The notes: a model not told the origin generated them from the letters alone. Positions 17,764 through 26,777 are shown, counted from the stretch's first letter. The stretch is DNA of 64,000 nt from Kitasatospora aureofaciens (GCF_001188955.3 NZ_JPRF03000031.1:1-64000), one strand, 5' to 3'. Numbers and translations are program-made.

Positions 17764-18681
17764 ATGAGCAGCGCTGAGCAGCAGGTACGTACGGTCGAGG
17801 TCCCCGGCGCGGTGCTCGCGGTGCACCGGCCCGCCGAGGCGCCCCGGATTGCCGCCGGCCGCACCGACGGGCGCCAGCCCGGGCTCTTCGTGCACGGACT
17901 CGGTGGCTCCGCCGCCAACTGGACCGCCCTGATGGAGCGGCTCTCCGGCCTCGTCGACGGCGAGGCCGTCGACCTGCCCGGCTTCGGCCACTCCGACCCG
18001 CCCGCCGACGGCAACCTCAGCCTCTCCGGCCACGTCCGCGCCGTCATCGGCTACCTGGAGGCCTCCGGCCGCGGACCCGTCCACCTGTTCGGCAACTCGC
18101 TCGGCGGCGCCGTCGCCGTCCGCCTCGCCGCACTGCGCCCCGACCTCGTCCGCACCCTCACCCTGGTCTCGCCCGCCCTGCCCGAACTGCCCCCGCAGCG
18201 CTCCGCCTGGTCCACCGGCCTGCTCGCCCTGCCCGGCCTGCCCGCGCTGCTGCGCCGGCTGCCCGGCGGCCGGCGCGACGCCGAGGCGGCCACCGAGGAC
18301 CTGCTGCGCCTGGTCTACGGCGACCCGGCCGGCCTCAGCCCGGTCGCCCGGGCCGAGGCGGTGGCCGAGTACCGGCGCCGGATGGACCTGCCGCACGCCA
18401 TGACGGCCCTGGTCGGCTCGGCCCGCGGCATCGTCTCCGCGTACACCGAGCGCGGCGACCAGGCGCTGTGGCGCCAGGCCGAGCAGGTGCAGGCGCCGGT
18501 GCTGCTGGTGTACGGGCTGCGCGACAAGCTGGTCGCCTACCGCTCCGCCCGCCGGGCCTGCGCGGCCTTCGCCGACGCCCGGCTGCTGGTGCTGCCGGAG
18601 TCGGGGCACGTGGCGATGATGGAGCACCCCGACGCGGTCGCCCGGGCCGTGCGCGAGCTGATCGCGGCCACCGCCCGCTGA
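17764..18681 (+). CDS. Alpha/beta hydrolase fold protein
   Basis: A 305-residue hydrolase with LFVHGLGGSAANWT (oxyanion loop, about 40-53), LPGFGHSDPP, the nucleophile elbow LFGNSLGGAVAV (Ser about 115), VLLVYGLRDKLV (acid) and LPESGHVAMMEHPD (His). The complete triad implies activity as an esterase, lipase or C-C hydrolase. ATG 17764 (MSSAEQQVRTVEVPG). Divergent from the TetR gene with a gap of about 220 bases, so the TetR could control it. Possibly equivalent to LipV of mycobacteria by position. Confidence 0.85.
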   Translation: MSSAEQQVRTVEVPGAVLAVHRPAEAPRIAAGRTDGRQPGLFVHGLGGSAANWTALMERLSGLVDGEAVDLPGFGHSDPPADGNLSLSGHVRAVIGYLEASGRGPVHLFGNSLGGAVAVRLAALRPDLVRTLTLVSPALPELPPQRSAWSTGLLALPGLPALLRRLPGGRRDAEAATEDLLRLVYGDPAGLSPVARAEAVAEYRRRMDLPHAMTALVGSARGIVSAYTERGDQALWRQAEQVQAPVLLVYGLRDKLVAYRSARRACAAFADARLLVLPESGHVAMMEHPDAVARAVRELIAATAR

Positions 18682-18953
18682 GACGGACGGGGAGACCCGG
18701 CGCACAGCGCCCGCTAACGCCCCGGTCGTGGGCGAGGTCACGGCGGTTCACTCGTTCAGGTGGCACGCAGGCATGTGAGCGATGGGTGACCGCAGGCCGG
18801 TCCTACCGTTCTGCTGCCGGACCGAACAGGTGTGGGGGAGAGCCGCAGACACCGGACCACTCGGTGGGTTCCGGGCAACAGCACGGGTCCCGGCGTACGG
18901 CCCCGCGGCTCCGGTAGCCCCTCGGAGGGGGTAGCAACCAGAGGAGGTCTCCC

Positions 18954-20975
18954 GTGCGCGTCGCCCTGCTCACCGAGGGTGCCCGCCCGCATCCCGACCG
19001 TGGCGCCGGAGCCTGGTGCGACCGGCTGGCCGAGGGTCTGCCGGAGCACGACTTCGAGCTGTACCTGCTGACCGGCCCGGCCGGACTCGGCTCCGCCGCC
19101 CGGCTCTCGCCCGCCTGGCAGGGCGCCCACGACCTGGCGCTGTGGGGCCGCCGCCCGCGCGGCCGGGCCCCCGGGACACTGCGCAGACGCCAGTACGCCC
19201 GGGCGTACGAGGAACTGGTGCGGGCCCTGGTGCTGCCGGGGGAGCGGGCCGGCTTCGGGGCCGGGCTGTACCGGCTGGCCGCGCTGGCCCGGGAGGACGA
19301 GGGCACCCTGCCCGCCTTCCTGGGCTCCGCCCACGCCCGGCGCGTGCTGGAACGGACCTGGCGGCTGCCCGGCGCGGACACCTCGGCCGGACAGCCGCTG
19401 GTCCGCGACGTCCTGGTCGCCGCCGACCTGCTGGAACAGTGCCTGCGCCCGCTCTCCGCGCCCTGGTACGGCACCGGGCCCGGCGGCCTCGGCGGCGCCG
19501 ACCTGTGCCACGTCGTCGGCGGCGGCCCGGCCGCGCTGCCCGCCCTGGTCGCCCGGCACCTGCACGGGGTGCCGTTCGTCGTCACCGAGCACGGGCTGCA
19601 CCTGCGCGAGCAGTACCTCGGCTTCCCGCCCCGAGCCGATGGGGGCGCCGGTGCCGAGAGCGAGGAGCGACAAGCGAGGGACGAGTGCCGGAGCGACGAC
19701 CGTCGGCATCGGGTTCGAGCGCCCGGAGGCGAGCGGGCGAGTCACGAGGCGCCGTACCGCTGGCCGGTCCGGGCGCTGCTGCTGTCCTTCTTCCGGGCGC
19801 TCACCGAGGAGACCTACCGGCAGGCCGCGATACTCACCCCGGGCAGCGCCCACGACCAGCAGTGGCAGCGCCGCTGCGGGGCCGACCCGGCGCGCACCCG
19901 GGTGGTTTACGAGGGCACCCCGGCCGTGGACCGCCCGGCGGCCGGACCGGAGCCCGAGCGGCCGACCCTGGTCTGGGCGGGCGCGCTGGAGCCCGGGCGC
20001 GACACCGAACTGGTGCTGCACGCCTTCGCCAGGGTCCGCGCCGAACTGCCCGCGGCGCGCCTGGTGGTGCACGGGCAGGAGACGGCCCCCGGCTACCTGG
20101 CGCACTGCGCGGCGGTCGCCGAGCGGCTCGGGGTGGCGGTGGCGGTGGACTTCGCCGGGCGGCCCGGCTCACTCGCCGAGGCCTGGCAGAGCGGCACCGT
20201 CGTCGTCTTCTCCGCACTCTCCCAGCGCAGTCCCCGGCTGCTCGCCGACGCCATGCTCAGCGGCCGCGCGGTGGTCTCCACCGACGTCGGGGTGGCCCGC
20301 GAGGTGGTCGGCCCGACCGGACTGCTGGTGCCCGCCCGCGACCCGCGCGCCCTGGCCGGCGCCTGCCTGGCCCTGCTGCGCGACGAGGAGCGGCGCTCCC
20401 GGCTCGGCCTGGCGGGACGGCTGCGGGCGCAGGAACGCTTCGCCGTCGAGCCGGTGATCGGCGTCTTCCGGGAGATCTACCTGGAGCTGGTCTCGCAGTA
20501 CCCCGCCTTCCCCGGGGGCGGCGGCGTGGGCGAAGGCAACCGGGCGCCGCGCCCGTTCGCCCGGCCCGCCGAGTACTGGCTCGCCGACGGCGCGCGCGGC
20601 CGGGACGACCGGGACAGCCGTGACGGCCGTGACGACCGGGAAGCCTCGGCGGGCCCGGCGGACCGGGCCGACCCGGCCGATCCGGAGCCCGGCGGCGGGG
20701 GCGCGGGGGCGCCCGACGGCCGCAGCGCTGGGCGCCGCGGCCGGGCCCGCCGCGACGGCGGTGCTGCTGGCCCTGGGCCGCCCCTGGCCGTCGGCCGTCC
20801 TGGTGGGCGGCGGAGCGGTCGCGGCGGTGCTGCTGGCCCACGGCTGGGCGGTGCTCGGCCGGGCCGGCTCGCACCGTTGACCCCGGCCCGACGAACCCCT
20901 GTCAGATCTCGTTCGCTGTTTTTCAGTCCGCCAGGTCGTCCCCGACCTCGCTTCGTGGAAGGACGCCCCCGATGA
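18954..20975 (+). CDS. DUF3492/PelF-like glycosyltransferase (family 4 fold), C-terminal end uncertain
   Basis: The start GTG 18954 follows GAGGAGG. Residues 1-270 are a DUF3492-type N-domain (MRVALLTEGARPHPDRGAGAWCDRL is characteristic at its start), and residues about 300-510 a GT4 nucleotide-sugar domain (TLVWAGALEPGRDTELVLHAF, then VVSTDVGVAREVVGPTGLLVPARD). A stretch at about residues 226-265 (19632-19750) is absent from the family pattern and has odd codons. After about 20700 the codon bias moves to another frame, so the last ~90 residues to the TGA at 20975 (which overlaps the next ATG) are doubtful. Predicted role: cell-envelope or secondary-metabolite glycosylation; unproven. Confidence 0.8.
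   Translation: MRVALLTEGARPHPDRGAGAWCDRLAEGLPEHDFELYLLTGPAGLGSAARLSPAWQGAHDLALWGRRPRGRAPGTLRRRQYARAYEELVRALVLPGERAGFGAGLYRLAALAREDEGTLPAFLGSAHARRVLERTWRLPGADTSAGQPLVRDVLVAADLLEQCLRPLSAPWYGTGPGGLGGADLCHVVGGGPAALPALVARHLHGVPFVVTEHGLHLREQYLGFPPRADGGAGAESEERQARDECRSDDRRHRVRAPGGERASHEAPYRWPVRALLLSFFRALTEETYRQAAILTPGSAHDQQWQRRCGADPARTRVVYEGTPAVDRPAAGPEPERPTLVWAGALEPGRDTELVLHAFARVRAELPAARLVVHGQETAPGYLAHCAAVAERLGVAVAVDFAGRPGSLAEAWQSGTVVVFSALSQRSPRLLADAMLSGRAVVSTDVGVAREVVGPTGLLVPARDPRALAGACLALLRDEERRSRLGLAGRLRAQERFAVEPVIGVFREIYLELVSQYPAFPGGGGVGEGNRAPRPFARPAEYWLADGARGRDDRDSRDGRDDREASAGPADRADPADPEPGGGGAGAPDGRSAGRRGRARRDGGAAGPGPPLAVGRPGGRRSGRGGAAGPRLGGARPGRLAPLTPARRTPVRSRSLFFSPPGRPRPRFVEGRPR
20620..20880 (+). 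CDS. Two-helix membrane segment in a second frame: small gene or frameshifted end of the glycosyltransferase
   Basis: From about 20700 to TGA 20880 this frame has nearly all G/C third positions and encodes two hydrophobic helices (AALGAAAGPAATAVLLALG and SAVLVGGGAVAAVLLAHGWA) ending GRAGSHR, whereas the glycosyltransferase frame loses its codon bias. GTG 20620 is the first possible start but has no ribosome site. Either this is a short membrane-protein gene overlapping the glycosyltransferase, or one extra base in the G-rich tract near 20690-20711 has moved the glycosyltransferase out of its true ending. Confidence 0.5.
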   Translation: MTAVTTGKPRRARRTGPTRPIRSPAAGARGRPTAAALGAAAGPAATAVLLALGRPWPSAVLVGGGAVAAVLLAHGWAVLGRAGSHR

Positions 20976-21979
20976 GGGTGCTGCTGCTGGGCGCCGACGG
21001 CTTCATCGGCCGCCGGGTGACCGATCGTCTGCTGATGGACCAGGAGTTGCAGGTGACGGTGCTCGGCCGGCGCGACTCGGCCGACATCCGCTTCGACCTG
21101 ACCACCGGGAGTCCGGGCGCGCTGGCCCGCTTCCTGGACGCGGTCGCGCCGCAGGTGGTGATCAACTGTGCGGGCGCCACGTACGGCAGCTCGCGCACCC
21201 TGATCCGGTCGAACACGCTGGCCGTCGCGACGGTCTGCGAGGCGATCCGGCGCAGCCGGGAGCCGGCCCGGCTGGTGCACGTCGGCTCGGCCGCCGAGTA
21301 CGGGCCGGTGCCCGGCGGGGTGCCGGTGTCCGAGCAGGCCGAGCCGCGGCCGGTCGGCCCGTACGGGGTGTCCAAGCTGGCCGGGACGGAGCTGGTGCTG
21401 GCCTCCGGGCTGGACGCGGCGGTGCTGCGGGTGTTCGACGTGGTGGGCCCGGGGGCGCCGACGGCCTCGCTGTTCGGGCGGCTCGCGGAGGGCCTGCGGC
21501 GGGCGCTGGAGCGGGACGAGAACCAGGTGCGGATGCCGGACCTGTCCGGATACCGGGATTTCGTGGACGTGCGGGACGTCGCGCGGGCGATCCAGGCGGC
21601 GGCGGTCTCGGCCGCGACCGGGGTGATCAACGTGGGCAGCGGGCATGCCGTCCGGGCCCGGGACGCCGCCCAGCTGCTGGTCCGGGCGTCGGGCTTCGAG
21701 GGGGCGATCGTGGAGGAGAACCGGCAGGTCCTGCTGCCCGCGCAGGTCGGCGGTCAGGGCGGCGACCACCTGGCGGGCCACGGTCACCAGTCGGGGCAGT
21801 ACCTGCCGGGGCACCGGCCGGAGGAGCGGCGGCCGGAGGGCCGGCCCGCCCCGGGCGAGCCGGTGCCGTGGCGGCAGGCGGACGTGCGCACCGCCCGGGA
21901 CCGTCTCGGCTGGCGGACACAGGTGCCGCTGGAGGAGTCGCTCGGGGACGTCTGGCTGGAGACGGCCTGCCGGGTGTGA
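20972..21979 (+). CDS. NAD(P)-dependent epimerase/dehydratase (extended SDR)
   Basis: A 335-residue SDR. The Rossmann motif GADGFIGRR (residues 8-16) and the catalytic Ser/Tyr/Lys set (HVGSAAEYG and PYGVSKLAG, YxxxK) are present, as is a late RDFVDVRDVARAI motif typical of nucleotide-sugar epimerases. A Gly/His/Arg-rich linker (about residues 260-300) before the final WRTQVPLEESL helix is longer than usual. ATG 20972 follows GGAAGGA and overlaps the TGA of the glycosyltransferase frame. With that gene it probably makes or modifies a sugar donor. Confidence 0.87.
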   Translation: MRVLLLGADGFIGRRVTDRLLMDQELQVTVLGRRDSADIRFDLTTGSPGALARFLDAVAPQVVINCAGATYGSSRTLIRSNTLAVATVCEAIRRSREPARLVHVGSAAEYGPVPGGVPVSEQAEPRPVGPYGVSKLAGTELVLASGLDAAVLRVFDVVGPGAPTASLFGRLAEGLRRALERDENQVRMPDLSGYRDFVDVRDVARAIQAAAVSAATGVINVGSGHAVRARDAAQLLVRASGFEGAIVEENRQVLLPAQVGGQGGDHLAGHGHQSGQYLPGHRPEERRPEGRPAPGEPVPWRQADVRTARDRLGWRTQVPLEESLGDVWLETACRV

Positions 21980-22211
21980 GGCCGTGCCGGCGGCGCTCGG
22001 GCCCCGGAAAGAGCGGGCCCGGGGCGCCCTGACCGGCCCGGCGGCCGGTTCCACGATCCGGCGCGGCCCGTCTCGCCTACCGGACGGGCTGTCTCGGAAT
22101 ACCGGAGGGGCGTGACACTGTTGGTCTGGAGAGCCACCCGCGTGGCGGAGCAGCAACCCCGTCCGAGGCTGGCCCTTTGGCCATTTGAACAAGACACCCA
22201 TCGGAGTCCCC
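21980..22211 (+). promoter_or_regulatory. Leader region of moeZ with small hairpins
   Basis: Holds GCCAC-CCGC-GTGGC (near 22128) and TGGCC-CTTT-GGCCA followed by TTTG (near 22170-22190). These are the only structured elements seen upstream of moeZ; they could form a leader control element, but no known riboswitch consensus fits. Confidence 0.35.
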
Positions 22212-23390
22212 GTGTCGTTGCCACCCCTGGTCGAGCCGGCCGACGAGCTCACCGTTGACGAGGTCCGCAGGTACTCCCGCCACCTGATCATCCCGGACGT
22301 CGGGATGGCCGGGCAGAAGCGGCTGAAGAACGCCAAGGTGCTGTGCGTCGGCGCCGGCGGCCTCGGCTCGCCCGCGCTGCTGTACCTGGCCGCGGCCGGG
22401 GTCGGCACGCTGGGCATCGTCGAGTTCGACGTGGTCGACGAGTCGAACCTCCAGCGCCAGGTGATCCACGGCCAGTCGGACGTCGGCCGTTCCAAGGCGG
22501 AGTCGGCCCGCGACTCGGTCAAGGAGATCAACCCCTACGTCGACGTGGTGCTGCACGAGGAGCGCCTCGACAACTCCAACGTGATGGAGATCTTCTCCGG
22601 CTACGACCTGATCGTGGACGGCACCGACAACTTCGCCACCCGCTACCTGGTGAACGACGCCGCGGTGCTGCTCGGCAAGCCGTACGTGTGGGGCTCGATC
22701 TACCGCTTCGACGGCCAGGCCAGCGTGTTCTGGGCCGAGCACGGCCCCTGCTACCGCTGCCTCTACCCGGAGGCCCCGCCGCCGGGCATGGTCCCGTCCT
22801 GCGCCGAGGGCGGCGTGCTGGGCGTGCTGTGCGCGTCCATCGGCTCGATCCAGGTGAACGAGGCGATCAAGCTGCTGGCCGGCATCGGTGACCCGCTGGT
22901 CGGCCGGCTGATGATCTATGACGCCCTGGAGATGAACTACCGCCAGGTGAAGGTCCGCAAGGACCCGAACTGCGCCGTCTGCGGCGAGAACCCGACGGTC
23001 ACCGAGCTGATCGACTACGAGGCCTTCTGCGGCGTCGTGTCGGAGGAGGCGCAGGCCGCCGCCGCCGGTTCGACCGTCACCTCCCAGCAGCTCAAGCAGT
23101 GGCAGGACGACGAGGAGGACATCTACCTCATCGACGTCCGCGAGCCCGGTGAGTACGAGATCGTCAACATCCCGGGTGCGGTGCTGATCCCTAAGAACGA
23201 GTTCCTCATGGGTGACGCCCTGGAGAAGCTGCCGCAGGACAAGAAGATCGTGCTGCACTGCAAGTCGGGCGTGCGCTCGGCCGAGGTGCTGGCCGTGGTC
23301 AAGGCGGCGGGCTTCGCCAACGCCGTCCACCTGGGCGGCGGCGTGCTCGGCTGGGTGAACCAGATCGAGCCGCACAAGCCGGTCTACTAG
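22212..23390 (+). CDS. moeZ: Adenylyltransferase/sulfurtransferase MoeZ
   Basis: A 392-residue E1-like enzyme that adenylates the C-terminus of small sulfur carrier proteins (for molybdopterin, thiamine, cysteine or thiopeptide sulfur) and then supplies sulfur. The ThiF domain has CVGAGGLGSPA, the DESNLQRQ arginine finger, VDGTDNFATR and two zinc CxxC pairs (CYRCLYPE and CAVCGEN). A C-terminal rhodanese domain ends with LHCKSGVRSAEVL (catalytic Cys about 350). GTG 22212 gives the family start SLPPLVEPADELT, with GGAG 5 bases upstream; TTG 22185 is less likely. A strong terminator follows. Confidence 0.95.
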   Translation: MSLPPLVEPADELTVDEVRRYSRHLIIPDVGMAGQKRLKNAKVLCVGAGGLGSPALLYLAAAGVGTLGIVEFDVVDESNLQRQVIHGQSDVGRSKAESARDSVKEINPYVDVVLHEERLDNSNVMEIFSGYDLIVDGTDNFATRYLVNDAAVLLGKPYVWGSIYRFDGQASVFWAEHGPCYRCLYPEAPPPGMVPSCAEGGVLGVLCASIGSIQVNEAIKLLAGIGDPLVGRLMIYDALEMNYRQVKVRKDPNCAVCGENPTVTELIDYEAFCGVVSEEAQAAAAGSTVTSQQLKQWQDDEEDIYLIDVREPGEYEIVNIPGAVLIPKNEFLMGDALEKLPQDKKIVLHCKSGVRSAEVLAVVKAAGFANAVHLGGGVLGWVNQIEPHKPVY

Positions 23391-23409
23391 ACCGCCGCCG
23401 GTACGTGGA

Positions 23410-23442
23410 GGAGGGCCCCACCGCTCGGCGGTGGGGCCCTCC
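23410..23442. terminator. Bidirectional terminator between moeZ and the flippase-like gene
   Basis: A perfect 15-bp stem, GGAGGGCCCCACCGC with its complement and a TCG loop, followed by TTCG, between two convergent stops. Confidence 0.85.
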
Positions 23443-23462
23443 TTCGTCGCAAGCCGCGCGGG

Positions 23463-26180
23463 TCAGAGCGCGTGCTTGCGCTGCAGCACGTTGTAGGCGA
23501 TCCAGCCCGGCAGCACCGGCAGCCAGAAGGTCAGTGCCCGGTAGAGGAAGACCGCCGGGGTGGCGACCGCGGGCGAGACGTCCGCGACGGTCAGCGCGCC
23601 GATCAGGGCGACCTCGACCGGGCCGATGCCGCCCGGGGTGGGGATCGCCGAGCCGGCCGCGTTGGCGGTCAGGAAGACCACCGCGACGGCCGAGAAACTG
23701 ACGGTGCCGCCGAAGGCCTGCACCGAGAAGTCCAGGCAGGCGGTGAAGGACAGGGTCAGCAGCAGGATGCCGCCGAAGCCGGTGACCAGCTTGCGGGGCG
23801 TCTGCATCAGGTCGAGCATGCGCGGCACCACGCCGAAGAACAGCGAGCGCAGCCGGCCCAGGACGAAGCGGCGCAGCGGTGCGACCGCGGCCACCACCAG
23901 GGCGAGCACCGCGGCGGTCAGCACCCCGATGATCACCGCCCGGGAGGCGGAGAGGTCGCCGTTGGTCTGGCTGCCGGTGATCAGGCCGAAGCTGAACAGC
24001 AGCAGCAGGTGCCCGGCCAGGCCCGCCAGCTGGGAGGCGCCGACCGAGGCGACCGCCTGGCCGGGGCGGATGCCGGCCTTCTGCAGGTAGCGGGTGTTGA
24101 GCGCGATGCCGCCGATCGCGGCGGGGGCGACCAGCTTCACGAAGGAGCCGGCCAGCTGGGCCGCGACGGTGCGCCGGAACGGCAGCCGCTCGGGGACGAA
24201 GCCGGTCAGGCTCATCGCGGCGGCGACGTAGCTGAACGCGGCCGCCAGCAGGGCCGCCGCCGCCCACGCCCAGTTCATCTGGGACAGCTTGAGCTGGGCC
24301 GGCTTGATGGTGGTCAGCGCCAGGTAGGCGGCGAAGGTGAGCGCGATCACCATGATCAGGCTCTTCGGCTTCAGCCGCTCCAGCTTGGCCGGCTCCATCG
24401 GCGCCTCGGGGGCGATCTGCAGGATCTGGCCGCGGATGCGGCTGAGCAGGTCCTCGCCGGCCGCCGCGATGTCCTCCTCGGCCTGCTGCTGGGTGCGCTC
24501 GCCGGCCGCGACCTGCTCCAGCGCCCTGGCCCGGGCGGCGGCCTTGCGCTCCTTGGTGAGCTTGGCGAGGTCGATCCGGGTGGAGCGGCTCATCCCGACC
24601 GGCTGGAGCAGCGGCAGCGCCTGGGCGACCCGGTCCGCGCCGAGCACCGCGTTGGCGGTGGCGACGGCCCGCTCGGGGCCGATCCGCAGCGCGAAGGTGG
24701 TCAGCAGCTGGGCGACGTCGATGCGCAGGGTCAGGTCGGTGGCGGCGATGTCGCCGCCGGAGAGGTTGACCAGGCAGCCCGCCTTCTCGTCCACCACCAG
24801 CAGCGACTCGCCGGTCAGCCGGCGGTGGGCGATCCGGCGCTCGTGCAGAGCGGCCACCGAGCGCCACAGCGAGGCCATCACCAGGTCGGTGACCTCCTCG
24901 TCGGCGAGCTCGTCGAGGGTCCGGCCCTCGACGTTCTCGTACACCAGGATCGCGGCGTCCGGGCCCAGCTCGGAGGTGGCCACCAGCTGCGGCGCGCGGG
25001 CGCCCGAGGCAGCCGCCGCGTACGCGATCAGGGCCTCCTGCTCCAGCGCCTGGCGCAGCGACTGCGGACTGCGGCGCACCGCGACCGAGCGCAGCCGCAG
25101 CCGCCGCCAGGCCCGGTAGAAGAAGCCGGAGGCCTGCTGCTCGCGGTCGATGATGTGGACGTCCAGCGGCGGGCCGTCCTGCTGGGTGACGTGGTAGCGC
25201 CGGGTGCCGCCGGGGGCGTCCGGGGCGCGGTGGGCGCCGTCCGGGGTGAAGCCGACCTTGCGCAGGCCGATCATCAGGTGCTGGCCGGTGGGCCGGATGT
25301 TGGGGGAGCCGATCGCGTACAGCGTGCCGTACGCGACGGACCAGCCGATCAGCACGGTGAGCAGCAGCGACAGCGGGGTGGTGTAGCCACCGAGCAGCTC
25401 GGTGACCCCGCTGAAGACCACCACCACCCACAGGGCGACCCGCCAGCGCGGTCTGCTCGACATGCCGACGGCGGTCATGTAGGCGATCACCGGGGCGAGG
25501 TAGCCGTGCACCGGGTCGGTGAGGGTGCTGTTGCTGTCCAGCGGCAGCCGGGTCAGCGCCTCGCGCAGGTGCTCGGAGGCGCCCTCGGCCACCCACCAGT
25601 CGATGCCCAGCGAGACGCCGTACGCGAGCACCGAGGCGAGCACGCCGTCGGCGACCCGCAGGCCGTCGCGCTTGATCAGCCGCTCGACCGCGAAGGCCAG
25701 CGGCACGGCGAGCACCGCGACGCTGGAGACCAGGCCGGTAATGGTGGACAGCACCGCCGAGAAGTGCGGCGCGTTGGTGGCGATGTCCTGCTCGATGCCG
25801 CTGGTGGTCGAGGTGGCGATGCCGGCCAGGACGAAGACGGCGACTATCCCGAGGACCCCGGCCAGGAAGCGGATCAGGTCGGACGGGCGGTGCGCGCGGG
25901 CGGCGAGCAGCGGCTCGTCGACGTCCAGGTGCGGTGCGTCGTCCTGCGGGTCGTGGTGCTCGGTCCGGGGGGCGGGCGGCGCCGCGGCGGGTGGCCGCGG
26001 TGGCGACCCGGGGGCCTTCTCCGGCGTGGGGGTCTTGATCACAGGGTCCTTGATCAGGGAGACTTCCGGCGTCGGTCCGTTCCCGGACCGTCCCTCGGGC
26101 TCGTCGCCGGCGGCCGGGGGCACGGCGGAGCCGGACTCGTCGGAGTCCCTGTCCACGCCCACGTCAGCCGTCCCGGTCAT
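23463..26180 (-). CDS. Lysylphosphatidylglycerol synthase/flippase-like integral membrane protein with kinase-like middle domain
   Basis: A 905-residue protein: a disordered Pro-rich start, several membrane helices (about residues 90-260), a cytoplasmic domain resembling an aminoglycoside-phosphotransferase/kinase fold (about 290-500; LHERRIAHRRLTGESLLVVD looks like a degenerate catalytic loop), a coiled Arg/Lys linker, and a C-terminal LPG_synthase_TM (UPF0104) block of about eight helices with NAAGSAIPTPGGIGPVEVAL, a family hallmark. ATG 26180 was chosen (GAGGA upstream); GTG 26204 is possible. Lipid or polyprenol translocation is likely; the kinase-like part appears to lack the DFG/HxD catalytic residues. 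Confidence 0.85.
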   Translation of the reverse strand: MTGTADVGVDRDSDESGSAVPPAAGDEPEGRSGNGPTPEVSLIKDPVIKTPTPEKAPGSPPRPPAAAPPAPRTEHHDPQDDAPHLDVDEPLLAARAHRPSDLIRFLAGVLGIVAVFVLAGIATSTTSGIEQDIATNAPHFSAVLSTITGLVSSVAVLAVPLAFAVERLIKRDGLRVADGVLASVLAYGVSLGIDWWVAEGASEHLREALTRLPLDSNSTLTDPVHGYLAPVIAYMTAVGMSSRPRWRVALWVVVVFSGVTELLGGYTTPLSLLLTVLIGWSVAYGTLYAIGSPNIRPTGQHLMIGLRKVGFTPDGAHRAPDAPGGTRRYHVTQQDGPPLDVHIIDREQQASGFFYRAWRRLRLRSVAVRRSPQSLRQALEQEALIAYAAAASGARAPQLVATSELGPDAAILVYENVEGRTLDELADEEVTDLVMASLWRSVAALHERRIAHRRLTGESLLVVDEKAGCLVNLSGGDIAATDLTLRIDVAQLLTTFALRIGPERAVATANAVLGADRVAQALPLLQPVGMSRSTRIDLAKLTKERKAAARARALEQVAAGERTQQQAEEDIAAAGEDLLSRIRGQILQIAPEAPMEPAKLERLKPKSLIMVIALTFAAYLALTTIKPAQLKLSQMNWAWAAAALLAAAFSYVAAAMSLTGFVPERLPFRRTVAAQLAGSFVKLVAPAAIGGIALNTRYLQKAGIRPGQAVASVGASQLAGLAGHLLLLFSFGLITGSQTNGDLSASRAVIIGVLTAAVLALVVAAVAPLRRFVLGRLRSLFFGVVPRMLDLMQTPRKLVTGFGGILLLTLSFTACLDFSVQAFGGTVSFSAVAVVFLTANAAGSAIPTPGGIGPVEVALIGALTVADVSPAVATPAVFLYRALTFWLPVLPGWIAYNVLQRKHAL

Positions 26181-26314
26181 CTGGTCTTGTCCTCGTATCA
26201 CCACTCACCGCCCCGAAGATGGTGGCATGCCCCGGCCCCCCGTGCTGGACAGGGGCCGGATCGGGCGCGGCGGGTCGTTCGTACGGGGCCGCGCACGCGT
26301 CCCTGTAAGGAAGA

Positions 26315-26692
26315 ATGCCGCAGGTGACGGACGTAACAGACGACGGCGTCCCGGACGCCCTACCGCCGTTCGCCGAACTGGTGCTCGATCTGACCGAGCG
26401 GATTCCACCCGGCAGGGTGATGACCTACGGCGACGTCGCCGAGTACCTCGGCCAGGGCGGGCCCCGCCAGGTCGGACGGGTGATGGCCCTGTACGGCGGC
26501 TCCGTGCCCTGGTGGCGGGTGATCCGCGCCGACGGCCGCTTCCTGCCCGGGCACGAACACCGCGCCCTCGCCCACTACAGCGAGGAGGGCACCCCGCTGC
26601 GCGAACTCGCCGACCCGCCCCGCGTCGACCTCGGGCGGGCCCGCTGGGACGGCCGGGAGAATTCACCGAACGCCGCCCACGGACGGGATTGA
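26315..26692 (+). CDS. Alkyltransferase-like (ATL) DNA-lesion binding protein
   Basis: A 125-residue MGMT C-terminal domain homologue. It keeps the DNA-binding wing TYGDVAEYLGQGGPRQVGRVMA but the active-site PCHRV motif reads PWWRVIRADG: the alkyl-accepting cysteine is a tryptophan, which defines ATL proteins. These bind O6-alkylguanine without repair and hand the lesion to nucleotide excision repair. ATG 26315 follows TAAGGAAG. It lies immediately upstream of adnA; the same pair occurs in mycobacteria (Rv3204 near AdnAB, from memory). Confidence 0.9.
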   Translation: MPQVTDVTDDGVPDALPPFAELVLDLTERIPPGRVMTYGDVAEYLGQGGPRQVGRVMALYGGSVPWWRVIRADGRFLPGHEHRALAHYSEEGTPLRELADPPRVDLGRARWDGRENSPNAAHGRD

Positions 26693-26777
26693 CGGGGCAG
26701 GATCGTAGGCTCGATGCGGGCGGGCCCCGACGGGCCCGCCCCGGCCATGCCCCTCCGCTCCACCCAGGACCTTGTTC

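Noticed and set aside
22090..22211. Possible SAM or other riboswitch before moeZ
   Set aside because: Hairpins are short and the conserved core of SAM-type riboswitches is not present.
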